Source of the DNA: Dehalococcoidia bacterium UBA2777
Lineage (GTDB): Bacteria; Chloroflexota; Dehalococcoidia; UBA2247; UBA2777
NCBI GenBank assembly: GCA_002352365.1
Contig: DEIJ01000083.1
Coordinates: 1-27,891, forward strand
Length of the DNA stretch: 27,891 nt
Direction of reading: 5' to 3'
Shown here: positions 14,385-22,573 of the stretch, piece by piece
Layout of the letters: each line of letters starts with the position of its first letter
Numbering within the stretch: position 1 is the stretch's first letter
The notes under the pieces: model-generated
Database searches by the model: none
The model's input: the letters and a program-made list of their open reading frames with translations, nothing else
What the model was told of the DNA's origin: nothing
Translations under genes and position numbers: made by a program

Positions 14385-15752
14385 TCATTGTCCCGTGCTC
14401 TCCTCCGGCGCTGGGGCAATAAACCCCTCCTTCATAAGGAGAGCAACTGTCTCCCTGGCGCTTTTTATCATTGCTTCAGCCCTTTCGGTTAAATCCTCGC
14501 GGCTGATCTTTACCCTGGCAACCCCCTGCTCCTGAGCCTTCATCCCTACCGCTACCGCCTCCCGAATATAGACCTCCCACTCTCCCATAGTTGGTGCAAT
14601 GTTATCCTCATTTATTCCCCGGTCTTCGGCACACTTTGCCAGCTCGTAGGCAGCAGCAATACACATCTCATCGGTGATGGTCTTGGCTTTCACATCTAGG
14701 GTGCCCCGGAAGATGCCAGGGAAGCCTATGGAGTTATTCACCTGATTGGGGAAGTCAGACCTTCCGGTAGCCACGATCCTGGCCCCGGCCTCTTTAGCCT
14801 CCCAGGGCCAGATTTCGGGAATGGGGTTGGCACAAGCGAAGAGGATTGCGTCCTTGGCCATGCTTTTAACCCACTCCGGCTGGATAACCCCAGGACCTGA
14901 TTTAGAAAGAGCGAGGCAGACTTCAGTGCCTTGTAGTGCCTCCGCTATCCCCCCCGTCCTTCGCTCCGAATTAGTTATCTGACATAGCCTCCACTTTTCG
15001 GCATATTGAGCCTGTTTTTCCTCCATGTCCTTTCTACCAGGATGGAGGATAGCTTTACTATCGACCACGATAGTATTGGCTGGTTTGAACCCATCACTGA
15101 ATAGAACCCTAAGAATGGCGATGTTTGCCGCTCCAGCCCCGATTACCGCCAAGCTTATCTCATCCTTCTTCTTGCCCACAATCTTAAGGGCGTTGGTAAG
15201 TCCTGCCAGGATAACGGCTGCTGTCCCCTGCTGGTCATCATGCCAAACTGGGATATCCATCTCCCGGCGCAGGACATCGAGAATATAGAAACACTTGGGA
15301 TTGGCAATATCCTCCAGGTTGATGCCTCCAAACGAAGGCTGAAGCCACTTTACCGCCTGAATTATTTCATCGGGGTCTTTGGTATCCAGGCAGATGGGCA
15401 CTGCATCCACCCCGCCAAGGTACTTAAATAGGAGTGCCTTACCTTCCATCACCGGCAGTCCAGCCTCAGGGCCAATATCGCCCAGGCCCAGGACTCTCGT
15501 TCCGTCAGAGACTACGGCAACACTATTCCATTTATTAGTGAGTTCATACACTCTCTCCTTTTCTGCCTTAATAGCTTTGCAAGGCTCAGCCACACCAGGG
15601 GTGTACCAGATGGCAAAATCGTTGAAATCACGGATGCAGCACTTGGGCATCGTCTGCATCTTCCCTTGATAAAATGGATGCAGCCTCATGGCATCCTGCT
15701 GAGGTTTTTGGGCTCGAGCCAAAAGCTCTTCTTTAGTAATCTTATTATGCAT
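14385..15752 (-). CDS. Malic enzyme (malate dehydrogenase, oxaloacetate-decarboxylating)
   Basis: Converts malate to pyruvate and CO2 with reduction of NAD(P)+. At 455 residues it is of the short bacterial/archaeal type without a phosphotransacetylase-like C-terminal domain. Visible are the catalytic-tyrosine segment AIWYTPGVAEPCKAI, the metal/malate region GDIGPEAGLPVMEGKA, HDDQQGTAAV and the dinucleotide-binding GAGAANIAI. Cofactor preference cannot be read safely. GGAGGAG lies before the ATG, which overlaps the end of the isocitrate dehydrogenase gene by 8 bases. It is the last gene of the carbon-metabolism cluster and could supply pyruvate or NADPH to the others. Confidence 0.95.
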   Translation of the reverse strand: MHNKITKEELLARAQKPQQDAMRLHPFYQGKMQTMPKCCIRDFNDFAIWYTPGVAEPCKAIKAEKERVYELTNKWNSVAVVSDGTRVLGLGDIGPEAGLPVMEGKALLFKYLGGVDAVPICLDTKDPDEIIQAVKWLQPSFGGINLEDIANPKCFYILDVLRREMDIPVWHDDQQGTAAVILAGLTNALKIVGKKKDEISLAVIGAGAANIAILRVLFSDGFKPANTIVVDSKAILHPGRKDMEEKQAQYAEKWRLCQITNSERRTGGIAEALQGTEVCLALSKSGPGVIQPEWVKSMAKDAILFACANPIPEIWPWEAKEAGARIVATGRSDFPNQVNNSIGFPGIFRGTLDVKAKTITDEMCIAAAYELAKCAEDRGINEDNIAPTMGEWEVYIREAVAVGMKAQEQGVARVKISREDLTERAEAMIKSARETVALLMKEGFIAPAPEESTGQ

Positions 15753-16833
15753 TGCTCTTCTCCTCCAGTTTTGCTATTACTGCGTCTGCTACCTGAGATG
15801 TTCCCACGGGAGGGTTAGGATTTGGTCTCAAGTCATAGGTAATACTCTTACCTTCAGCAATAACTTGGGCAATTGCCTCCTCAAGTCTTTCCGCTGCCTC
15901 CCTCTCGCCAAGGTAATGAAGCAACATCACTCCGCTGAGCATCATTGCCATCGGATTTACTTTATTTTGCCCCACATATTTAGGGGCACTGCCATGGGTA
16001 GGCTCAAAAACCGCTATCCCCTCACCTATGTTAGCCCCAGGAGCAAGCCCAAGCCCACCAACAAGTCCGGCGCAAAGCTCAGAGATAAGGTCTCCATAGA
16101 GATTGGGTAGGACAAGAATATCGAATTGCTGTGGGTAGCGCACCAACTGCATACATAGGGTATCGACGATTATATCATTAAATTCAATGTGGGGGTAGTC
16201 CCGGGCAACCTCTCGGGCAGTATTTAGGAAAAGTCCGTCTGAGGAGCGCATGATGTTGGCTTTATGTACCACAGTGACCTTCTTCCTCCCCCAATTTTGG
16301 GCATATTCAAAGGCGAACTTGGTAATCCTCCTTGACCCAATCTCAGAGATCATCTTTATGCTGAATCCTGAATCCTTCTTCACCTCTTCACCTAAGGTCT
16401 CTGAGATCAGGGCGATAAGCTTGGCTGCTTCAGGCGATCTTCTCTCAAACTCAATTCCTACATAAAGATCCTCAGTATTCTCTCGCACAATGACAATGTC
16501 TACCCCTTGGTAGGGAGTAGGAACGCCGGGGTAAGTTTTGCACGGCCTAAGGCAGGCATAAAGATCCAAAAGGCGGCGCAAAGCTACGTTGACCGACCTA
16601 AAGCCATACCCTACCGGTGTGGTAATGGGACCCTTTAGGGCTACTTTATTCCTATTTATGGAATCAAGGATATAATCGGGGAGTGGAGTACCAAACAAGT
16701 CTTGGGCACCATCACCAGCAATAGACAAATCCCAATAAAACTTCACCCCGGTTGCCTCCAAAACCATCTTTGTGGCTTTAGTTACCTCAGGACCTATCCC
16801 ATCGCCAGGAATAAGAGTGACTTTGTAGGGCAT
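15745..16833 (-). CDS. icd: Isocitrate dehydrogenase with NADP-type cofactor residues
   Basis: Oxidises isocitrate to 2-oxoglutarate and CO2. The 362-residue protein from ATG 16833 begins MPYKVTLIPGDGIGPEV; AAAGGAGA precedes this start, so I reject the 10-residue-longer frame. The substrate segment GFRSVNVALRRLLDLYACLRP with Ser80 and Asn82 indicates isocitrate rather than isopropylmalate, and VRENTEDLYVGIEF is family-typical. The cofactor loop HGSAPKYVGQNKVNP has Lys-Tyr where NAD enzymes have Asp-Ile, matching the NADP-specific residues of E. coli Icd. The overall short form resembles the NAD-IDH/homoisocitrate group. It sits after the aconitase genes and overlaps malic enzyme. Confidence 0.9.
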   Translation of the reverse strand: MPYKVTLIPGDGIGPEVTKATKMVLEATGVKFYWDLSIAGDGAQDLFGTPLPDYILDSINRNKVALKGPITTPVGYGFRSVNVALRRLLDLYACLRPCKTYPGVPTPYQGVDIVIVRENTEDLYVGIEFERRSPEAAKLIALISETLGEEVKKDSGFSIKMISEIGSRRITKFAFEYAQNWGRKKVTVVHKANIMRSSDGLFLNTAREVARDYPHIEFNDIIVDTLCMQLVRYPQQFDILVLPNLYGDLISELCAGLVGGLGLAPGANIGEGIAVFEPTHGSAPKYVGQNKVNPMAMMLSGVMLLHYLGEREAAERLEEAIAQVIAEGKSITYDLRPNPNPPVGTSQVADAVIAKLEEKSNA

Positions 16834-16952
16834 AATCGCTTCTCCTTTCGATATCACCATCAATTAATACTCTAAATGAAAATTGCTCTCTTTTTTCCCT
16901 CCACAATAATTAATAGCTTATTAGGTTTTGTATGTTGTGAAAAGGAGAATAG

Positions 16953-17447
16953 TTACAGTTTAAAGTCACCGTGCTTTTTTATATAAGGGACAAGTCCCCC
17001 TTCATCAAGTATTCTCAGCATCACTGGGGGAATTTTGCCTGAGGTGAGCCGAGTCTTATTGGTGAGGTCAAAAACCTCCCCTGCCGCTAAGTCTACTCCT
17101 AATTCATCCCCAGCATCAATGCTATCGGTATCACATATGAGCACTGGGAGCCCTAAGTTGATGGCATTGCGGAAAAATATCCGCGCCGCTGACTTTGCCA
17201 ACACAGCACCTACTCCGGCCATTTTAATAACCAACGGAGCATGCTCCCGGCTCGAACCTAGACCGAAATTCTTGCCCGCCACTACAAAATCACCAGGTTT
17301 GACCTTCAGTACAAAGTCGGGGTCACTATCTTCGAAGACATGCTTTGCCAACTCGGGCAGATTGCTCCTTAGTGGGAAAAATCGACCCGGTATGATGTGG
17401 TCAGTGGAGATGTTGTCGGCGAATTTAAATGCCTTTCCTTTAAGCAC
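16953..17447 (-). CDS. Aconitase/isopropylmalate isomerase family, small (swivel) subunit
   Basis: The swivel domain of a two-subunit hydro-lyase, 164 residues from the GTG at 17447. I chose this GTG because it overlaps the large subunit stop by 8 bases, has AGGGAG upstream, and starts LeuD-like homology (KGKAFKFADNISTDHIIPG). The frame is open 49 codons further up, but that part is not homologous. GKNFGLGSSREHAPLVIKMAG is the conserved substrate loop. The specificity loop after IIPG reads RFFPLRS instead of the short YL-type loop of LeuD, so the pair need not be leucine enzymes. With isocitrate dehydrogenase next door, aconitase is the likelier role. Confidence 0.9.
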   Translation of the reverse strand: MLKGKAFKFADNISTDHIIPGRFFPLRSNLPELAKHVFEDSDPDFVLKVKPGDFVVAGKNFGLGSSREHAPLVIKMAGVGAVLAKSAARIFFRNAINLGLPVLICDTDSIDAGDELGVDLAAGEVFDLTNKTRLTSGKIPPVMLRILDEGGLVPYIKKHGDFKL

Positions 17448-18702
17448 TTGAGAGAAACTCCCTGGGGTCGGTGATCTTGCCCTTAATTGCAGTAGCAGCG
17501 GCAGTGGCTGGGCTCCCCAGGTAGATAAAAGCCTCAGGATTGCCCATCCTCCCTTTAAAATTGCGGTTGGCGGTGGAGAAGCAAGATTCACCATCCCCTA
17601 AAACCCCTTGATGTACTCCCACACAAGCAGCACACCCCGGGGGGAGAATTACCGCCCCGGCTGAAACCAAAGTCTGGATATAGCCCCGCATTAAGGCTTC
17701 CTCAAACACCTTTTTTGATGCAGGAGCAATAATCAACCTAGTGCCGGGATGACATTTCCTTCCGTTGAGAATGGCTGTAGCTACTTCTAAGTCAGCAAGC
17801 CTCCCATTGGTGCAGGTACCAATAAACACCTGGTCTATTTTAATGCCCTCGACTTCTTTTATCGAAGCAGTATTATCTACAACATGAGGTTGGGATACCA
17901 TAGGTTCAAGATGATCTGAGTCGACCTCAACAGTGCGTTCGTAAGTAGCCTCAGCATCAGCATCAACAGGGCGCCAGCACCCTCCTCTACCTGAAGAGGC
18001 AAGGAACCCTTGGGTAGTCTCATCGGAGGGAAAAATCCCCACCTTGGCTCCTACCTCTACCGCCATGTTGGCAATGGTAAACCTTTCTGCCATGCTCAGA
18101 CCCTGGACACACTCACCACAAAATTCTAACGCCTTATAACTTGCCCCATCGGCACCGATAATCCCAACGAGGTAAAGGATCAAATCTTTAGCATATACCC
18201 CGATCTTTAGATGCCCCCCAATTTCTACCCTAAAGCTTTCGGGAACCCGTAGCCAGGTTTTCCCCAGAGCCATAGCGACGGCAATATCAGTTGAGCCCAT
18301 CCCAGTGGCAAAAGCTCCTAGCCCCCCACAGGTTGTGCTATGAGAATCAGCACCCAAAATTACCTCACCAGGATTGGCAAAATACTCTGCCACTAACTGG
18401 TGGCAAACCCCTTCCCCAACATCATAAAGCAGGCACCCTGTTCTCTTGGCGAAGTTGCGCAAGGCCACATGGTCATTGGAGAGCTCTTTGGCGGGGGAAG
18501 GTGAGGCATGGTCGATAAATAAGATCGTCCTTAGCGGGCAAGACAGCTGAGTGAGGCCAGCTTGGTCAAATTGCCTTATGGTCAGCGGGCCAGTGCCATC
18601 CTGGACGAAGATCAAATCAACCGTGGTGGTGACAATATCCCCCGCCCGAGCATCCACCCCTGACTTTTCACTCAATATCTTCTCAGCTAAAGTCTTTCCC
18701 AT
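17440..18702 (-). CDS. Aconitase/isopropylmalate isomerase family, large Fe-S subunit
   Basis: A [4Fe-4S] hydro-lyase of 420 residues. The three cluster ligands are Cys297 (FIGTCTNGR) and Cys357/Cys360 (LPPGCAACVG). GADSHSTTCGGLGAFATGMGS is the other signature. The length matches the LeuC2/homoaconitase-type large subunit rather than the ~470-residue LeuC or the single-chain ~900-residue aconitases. The reaction is dehydration and rehydration of citrate, isopropylmalate or homocitrate. No leuA, leuB or homocitrate synthase is in the window, and isocitrate dehydrogenase follows, so citrate to isocitrate is the favoured assignment by context. It starts 44 bases after the biotin-dependent carboxyltransferase gene. 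Confidence 0.9.
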   Translation of the reverse strand: MGKTLAEKILSEKSGVDARAGDIVTTTVDLIFVQDGTGPLTIRQFDQAGLTQLSCPLRTILFIDHASPSPAKELSNDHVALRNFAKRTGCLLYDVGEGVCHQLVAEYFANPGEVILGADSHSTTCGGLGAFATGMGSTDIAVAMALGKTWLRVPESFRVEIGGHLKIGVYAKDLILYLVGIIGADGASYKALEFCGECVQGLSMAERFTIANMAVEVGAKVGIFPSDETTQGFLASSGRGGCWRPVDADAEATYERTVEVDSDHLEPMVSQPHVVDNTASIKEVEGIKIDQVFIGTCTNGRLADLEVATAILNGRKCHPGTRLIIAPASKKVFEEALMRGYIQTLVSAGAVILPPGCAACVGVHQGVLGDGESCFSTANRNFKGRMGNPEAFIYLGSPATAAATAIKGKITDPREFLSSA

Positions 18703-18746
18703 CCTAAGTTACCCCTACAGTGGGCTGTTGTCTTATAAGCCGTGGC

Positions 18747-20690
18747 TCACGAAGCACCGATTATGGCTAACACATCGCCTTTGGCTACTTTATCGCCAGG
18801 CTTGAAGTTTATTGCCTTCACCTTCCCTGAAGCAGGAGCAGGGAGGGCATTTTCCATCTTCATCGCTTCCAGGGTGACCGCTACATCATCAGCCTTGACC
18901 TCTTGCCCCACCTCTACCTGATAGCAGACGATTATCCCCGGCATGGGGGCTAAAATAGGTTGATCACCCTCAAGCTTTGCGGCTTGAGGTACTAGCGTCT
19001 CCTCTTTTTCTGCCTTAGGGGGTATGGCGGCTGGCTTTGGTGATACCATCGGCTTGGCGGGGGCAGCTACTCGAGACTGTGGCGGGGGGCCGGGAACACC
19101 ATCTGCCGCCTCCACCTCCACTTTATAATATTCATCTCCTATAAAAACATTGAATGTTCGGCTGGCCGGGCCTTTGGGTGGAGCCTTTACCTCCACCTTC
19201 TCCACCAGCTTGCCGGCTTTGGCTAGAGCACTAAGCTCATCCTCTCGCTTTATGTCTTCCACGGTCTTCACTTCCTCTACTGTTGGGGGAGGAGAAGCTT
19301 GCCCATATTTAGCCTTGAGGAAAGCCATCCCTGTGGTGGGATAGAGAGCATAAATAAGCACATCACCAACATCCTGAGCAACTCCTGAAGTAGCCTTCTT
19401 GGCCTTGTCCATCTCCGGCTCAATTATATCGGCAGCACGGCAGGTGATTGGCTCCTCACCCCGTTTATATCCCTTGAGCACTATCTTCTGTACCTCGGGG
19501 TCAATAGGGGCTGGGGGCTTGCCATATAAGCCATAGACATAGTCCCTAACTTGATCGGAGATCATCTTGTACCTGCCGAAGAGGACATTCTGCACTGCTT
19601 GAATCCCCACGATTTGACTAGTTGGGGTGACCAAAGGGGGATAGCCTAGCTCTGCCCTAGTTTGGGGAAGCTCCTTATAAACCTCATCAAGCCTATCCAG
19701 GGCGTTGGCTTCCCTGAGTTGAGCTACCAAGTTAGTGGTCATCCCACCAGGGACTTGATGCATCAGCACCCCGGTATCAATCTTGGCAAGCTTAGTGGTA
19801 TCGAGGAAGTCACGATACTTTTGGGCTATGGTCTCAAGGTGCTGCCCTAACCCGAATAGGTGAGCTAAATCAAGCCCGGTATCTCGGATTCCCCCTTGAA
19901 GGGCGACTACGATGGGCTCAATAGCAGCATGGGCCGAACCGGAGCCAAAAGGAGCAAGCACAGTGTCGATGATATCTACCCCAGCCTCAATAGCCTTAAG
20001 CAAGCTCATATAGACCATGCCACTGGTGTGGTGAGTATGTAAGTCCACTGGTATCCTTAATGCTTGCTTAAGGGCTTCGATCAGTTCATAGGCATCGTCA
20101 GGAGCAATGAGTCCAGCCATATCTTTAATACAAAGGCTATCTGCTCCCATTTCTTGGATGATGAGCGCCTTTTTCAGGTAATAATCGAGATTGTAAACTG
20201 CCCCCCCCATCTTGCGCTCGGTGAGGGAATAGCATATTGAGCCCTGGATATGTTTGCCACATTCTTTTATTGCCTTAAACGGCACCTCGAAGTTTCGTTC
20301 ATCGTTAACGGCATCGAACACCCGGAAGATATCGATGCCACATTCCGCGGCGTGATGGACAAAGGCGCGGACTACATCGTCAGGATAATTGCGATATCCC
20401 ACCAGGTTTTGTCCCCGAAGTAACATCTGGAGTGGGGTATGAGGCATGAGCCCCTTTAGGAGGCGAGGTCTCTCCCAAGGATCCTCATTTAGATATCTAA
20501 TGGGGACATCGAAGGTAGCCCCTCCCCAAACCTCCATAGACCAAAACCCTGCCTTATCCATATCTTCAGCTAAAGCTTCCATATCCGGGGTTCTCATCCG
20601 GGTAGCCAGCAAGGATTGGTGCCCATCACGAAAGGTGAGATCAGTAACCTTGACTGGGTTCTTAGCCACATCTTGAACTTGGCTCACCAT
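18747..20690 (-). CDS. Biotin-dependent pyruvate/oxaloacetate carboxyltransferase with biotinyl domain
   Basis: Moves CO2 between carboxybiotin and pyruvate/oxaloacetate (OadA/PycB/transcarboxylase 5S family); 647 residues. The N-terminal TIM barrel (about 12-290) has DLTFRDGHQSLLATRM, the catalytic lysine Lys189 (LCIKDMAGL) and metal ligands His218 and His220 (DLHTHHTSG). A PYC_OADA middle domain (about 300-480) and a Pro/Ala-rich linker (about 540-575) lead to a biotinyl domain with EAMKMEN (biotin on Lys611). Start: AAGGGGGG immediately precedes the ATG; the second-codon GTG has better spacing and may be the real start. There is no adjacent biotin carboxylase or membrane beta subunit, so a transcarboxylase partnership with the 20802-22352 product is attractive. 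Confidence 0.93.
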   Translation of the reverse strand: MVSQVQDVAKNPVKVTDLTFRDGHQSLLATRMRTPDMEALAEDMDKAGFWSMEVWGGATFDVPIRYLNEDPWERPRLLKGLMPHTPLQMLLRGQNLVGYRNYPDDVVRAFVHHAAECGIDIFRVFDAVNDERNFEVPFKAIKECGKHIQGSICYSLTERKMGGAVYNLDYYLKKALIIQEMGADSLCIKDMAGLIAPDDAYELIEALKQALRIPVDLHTHHTSGMVYMSLLKAIEAGVDIIDTVLAPFGSGSAHAAIEPIVVALQGGIRDTGLDLAHLFGLGQHLETIAQKYRDFLDTTKLAKIDTGVLMHQVPGGMTTNLVAQLREANALDRLDEVYKELPQTRAELGYPPLVTPTSQIVGIQAVQNVLFGRYKMISDQVRDYVYGLYGKPPAPIDPEVQKIVLKGYKRGEEPITCRAADIIEPEMDKAKKATSGVAQDVGDVLIYALYPTTGMAFLKAKYGQASPPPTVEEVKTVEDIKREDELSALAKAGKLVEKVEVKAPPKGPASRTFNVFIGDEYYKVEVEAADGVPGPPPQSRVAAPAKPMVSPKPAAIPPKAEKEETLVPQAAKLEGDQPILAPMPGIIVCYQVEVGQEVKADDVAVTLEAMKMENALPAPASGKVKAINFKPGDKVAKGDVLAIIGAS

Positions 20691-20805
20691 GCCCCCCTTC
20701 TATTGCCACTCCTACCTGTTCCTCTTGCATATAAATGTTGATCGCGGCTATAATAGCAGCTAGTTTACTTCTCTTCATAGTGATAGTGGTAAGATACTCT
20801 TTCAT
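20662..20805 (-). CDS. 47-residue small protein coupled between two carboxyltransferase genes
   Basis: A minus-strand ATG at 20805 overlaps the stop of the carboxyltransferase gene as ATGA, and the frame runs to TAA at 20662, overlapping the next gene's start by 29 bases. It therefore fills the only gap in this part of the operon. The core, MKRSKLAAIIAAINIYMQEEQ (written here as KRSKLAAIIAAI then NIYMQEEQ), is an amphipathic Ala/Ile-rich helix. It resembles the short EELAAVIAAAIAAY-type association segments of small acyl-CoA carboxylase or methylmalonyl-CoA decarboxylase subunits. I infer an assembly or linker subunit. It is not a secure homology, and translation depends on coupling because no separate Shine-Dalgarno is visible. 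Confidence 0.55.
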   Translation of the reverse strand: MKEYLTTITMKRSKLAAIIAAINIYMQEEQVGVAIEGGHGEPSSRCG

Positions 20806-22352
20806 AAAGGGATATTGCCATGTTTTTTAGCTGGAAGAGTGTCAACCTTGTTTTGAAGCATCCCCAGTGCCTTGATCAGCTTGGGGCGTGTGGTTCGAGG
20901 ATCGATGACATCATCAATATATCCTCGGGAGGCAGCTACATAAGGATTGGCAAATCTTTCCCTATATTCACTGACAAGCCTTTGGCGTGCCTCCTCCGGG
21001 TTTGGCGATTTGGCAATTTCACTGCGGAAGACAATATTTACTGCCCCATCAGGGCCCATTACAGCAATCTCGGCAGTAGGCCAGGCGTAGTTGATGTCCC
21101 CCCGTAGACTCTTACTGCTCATTACCACAAAGGCGCCACCATAAGCTTTGCGGGTGATAACGCAGACCTTGGGTACAGTAGCCTCGGCATAGGAATAAAG
21201 AAACTTGGCACCATGTCTGATAATGCCACCGTACTCCTGATCGGTGCCTGGCATATACCCTGGCACATCGGCAAAGGTGACCAAGGGAATGTTGAAGCAA
21301 TCGCAAAATCTGACAAATCTAGCCCCTTTATCTGAGGCATTGATATCGATCACCCCAGCAAAATGCAGCGGCTGTTGGGCCACAATGCCTACACTTCGCC
21401 CACCCAGTCGGGCAAAACCGACGATAAGGCTGGGGGCGAAATCTTTGTGCACTTCCATAAAATCACCCTTGTCTACTACCCTAGTGATGACTTCCCTCAT
21501 ATTGTAAGCCTTAGAGGGCTCGTCAGGGACAAGGTAAAGCAATTCTTGGTCCATCCTATTGGGATCATCGCCACTCCTTACCATAGGGGGCTCTTCCATA
21601 TTGCTTTGGGGGAGGAAGGTTAACAAGCGGCGCACCATCTGAAGACACTCTGGGTCATTCTCAGCGACAAAGTGGCTATTGCCACTTTTCCTGGCATGAA
21701 CCATTGCCCCACCGAGCTGCTCCAGGGCAACCTCTTCTCCAGTTACCGACTTAATCACCTCAGGGCCAGTGATATACATTTGCCCGGTGCCCTTTACCAT
21801 AAAGATAAAATCGGTGATTGCTGGGGAGTAGACAGCACCTCCGGCGCAGGGACCCATTACCACCGAGATTTGCGGGATCACCCCAGAGTATAGCGTATTG
21901 CGAGTGAAGATATCACCATATCCTTGGAGGCTATCTACTCCCTCCTGAATACGCGCCCCCCCCGAATCCAAAAGGCCAATAATAGGGGCACCATTCTTGG
22001 CTGCCATATCCATGACCTTACAAGTTTTCTCGGCAACCACCTTTGATAGCGAGCCACCGAAGACAGTGAAGTCTTGAGCAAAGATAAATGCAAGCCTACC
22101 ATTGACATTACCATAACCGGTGACTATAGCATCCCCCAGGTAGTGTTCCTCAGCAAGACCGAAATCGGTGCAGCAATGAGTAATGAAAGGGTCGAGTTCC
22201 TCAAAGCTACCGGGGTCAACGAGTAGTTCGATTCTTTCCCGAGCGGTGAGCTTGCCTTTAGCATGCTGCGCTTCAATTCTCTTGACCCCGCCACCTAGTT
22301 TTACCTGCTGTCTAAGCCTCACTAAATTCTCTAGTTTGTCTTCAATGGCCAT
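20802..22352 (-). CDS. Acyl-CoA (methylmalonyl/propionyl-CoA) carboxyltransferase subunit
   Basis: A 516-residue carboxyltransferase of the PccB/MmdA/transcarboxylase 12S family, transferring CO2 between biotin and the alpha carbon of propionyl-CoA-type substrates. It has two crotonase-like halves. The first carries GLLDSGGARIQEGVDSL and the oxyanion-hole segment MGPCAGGAVYSPA; the second carries FADVPGYMPGTDQE, with ITRKAYGGAFVVMSS. I chose ATG 22352 because GAGGAGGGG lies just before it; a start 12 codons upstream has no ribosome site. It heads the carbon cluster, with a promoter at 22394-22421. Candidate enzymes are propionyl-CoA carboxylase, methylmalonyl-CoA decarboxylase or transcarboxylase; the lack of a biotin carboxylase nearby favours the last two. 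Confidence 0.93.
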   Translation of the reverse strand: MAIEDKLENLVRLRQQVKLGGGVKRIEAQHAKGKLTARERIELLVDPGSFEELDPFITHCCTDFGLAEEHYLGDAIVTGYGNVNGRLAFIFAQDFTVFGGSLSKVVAEKTCKVMDMAAKNGAPIIGLLDSGGARIQEGVDSLQGYGDIFTRNTLYSGVIPQISVVMGPCAGGAVYSPAITDFIFMVKGTGQMYITGPEVIKSVTGEEVALEQLGGAMVHARKSGNSHFVAENDPECLQMVRRLLTFLPQSNMEEPPMVRSGDDPNRMDQELLYLVPDEPSKAYNMREVITRVVDKGDFMEVHKDFAPSLIVGFARLGGRSVGIVAQQPLHFAGVIDINASDKGARFVRFCDCFNIPLVTFADVPGYMPGTDQEYGGIIRHGAKFLYSYAEATVPKVCVITRKAYGGAFVVMSSKSLRGDINYAWPTAEIAVMGPDGAVNIVFRSEIAKSPNPEEARQRLVSEYRERFANPYVAASRGYIDDVIDPRTTRPKLIKALGMLQNKVDTLPAKKHGNIPL

Positions 22353-22393
22353 CTTCCCCTCCTCATATGGCTTAAATAACCACTTCATTCTAT

Positions 22394-22421
22394 TTTATAT
22401 CATAATTCCTCTAAAAAGCAA
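22394..22421 (-). promoter_or_regulatory. Candidate promoter of the carboxyltransferase/aconitase cluster
   Basis: On the minus strand TTGCTT (22421-22416) and TATAAA (22399-22394) are 16 bases apart, in AT-rich DNA about 40 bases before the chosen start codon. It is divergent from the promoter at 22456-22485, so the two units share a short control region. Confidence 0.5.
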
Positions 22422-22445
22422 AGGGACTTTGTGCTGTAGTGGGGG

Positions 22446-22455
22446 GGGCGCGCCC
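22446..22455. promoter_or_regulatory. GGGCGCGCCC palindrome between divergent promoters
   Basis: A perfect 10-base palindrome directly abuts the -35 box at 22456 and lies 25 bases from the opposite -35 box. It is preceded by a G-run from 22441. The GC block is conspicuous within AT-rich promoter DNA and could be an operator shared by both promoters. No regulator is identified. Confidence 0.35.
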
Positions 22456-22485
22456 TTGACAATGTCATAGCAATTGTTGTATAAG
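22456..22485 (+). promoter_or_regulatory. Sigma70-like promoter for exported-protein operon
   Basis: A perfect TTGACA (22456-22461) and TATAAG (22480-22485) are separated by 18 bases. The expected transcript start is near 22492, so the RNA would begin almost exactly at the hairpin 22497-22523. Confidence 0.65.
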
Positions 22486-22496
22486 CTATCTAGCAT

Positions 22497-22523
22497 CCCC
22501 TGAAAAACGGAGTTTTTCAGGGG
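22497..22523 (+). promoter_or_regulatory. Strong 12-bp hairpin at predicted 5' end of mRNA
   Basis: CCCCTGAAAAAC (22497-22508) and GTTTTTCAGGGG (22512-22523) are perfect complements around a GGA loop. The hairpin lies a few bases after the predicted transcript start and 50 bases before the start codon. It may be a 5' stabilising stem, an operator, or an early terminator; the T-run is inside the stem, not after it, which argues against a standard terminator. Confidence 0.6.
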
Positions 22524-22573
22524 CGGTCATCTAGGTAGCACAAAGAGGGCTGCTAAGATGAGGAGGTATATAA

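Noticed and set aside
15745..16833. Isopropylmalate dehydrogenase (leuB) assignment
   Set aside because: The substrate segment has the Ser-x-Asn and Tyr features of isocitrate enzymes rather than the leucine-type motif.
16834..16863. Ten-residue N-terminal extension of isocitrate dehydrogenase
   Set aside because: AAAGGAGA sits inside it at the correct distance from ATG 16833, where family homology starts.
17448..17594. N-terminal extension of the dehydratase small subunit
   Set aside because: It lies inside the large subunit gene, is low-complexity Pro/Leu-rich and not LeuD-like; GTG 17447 fits coupling and homology.
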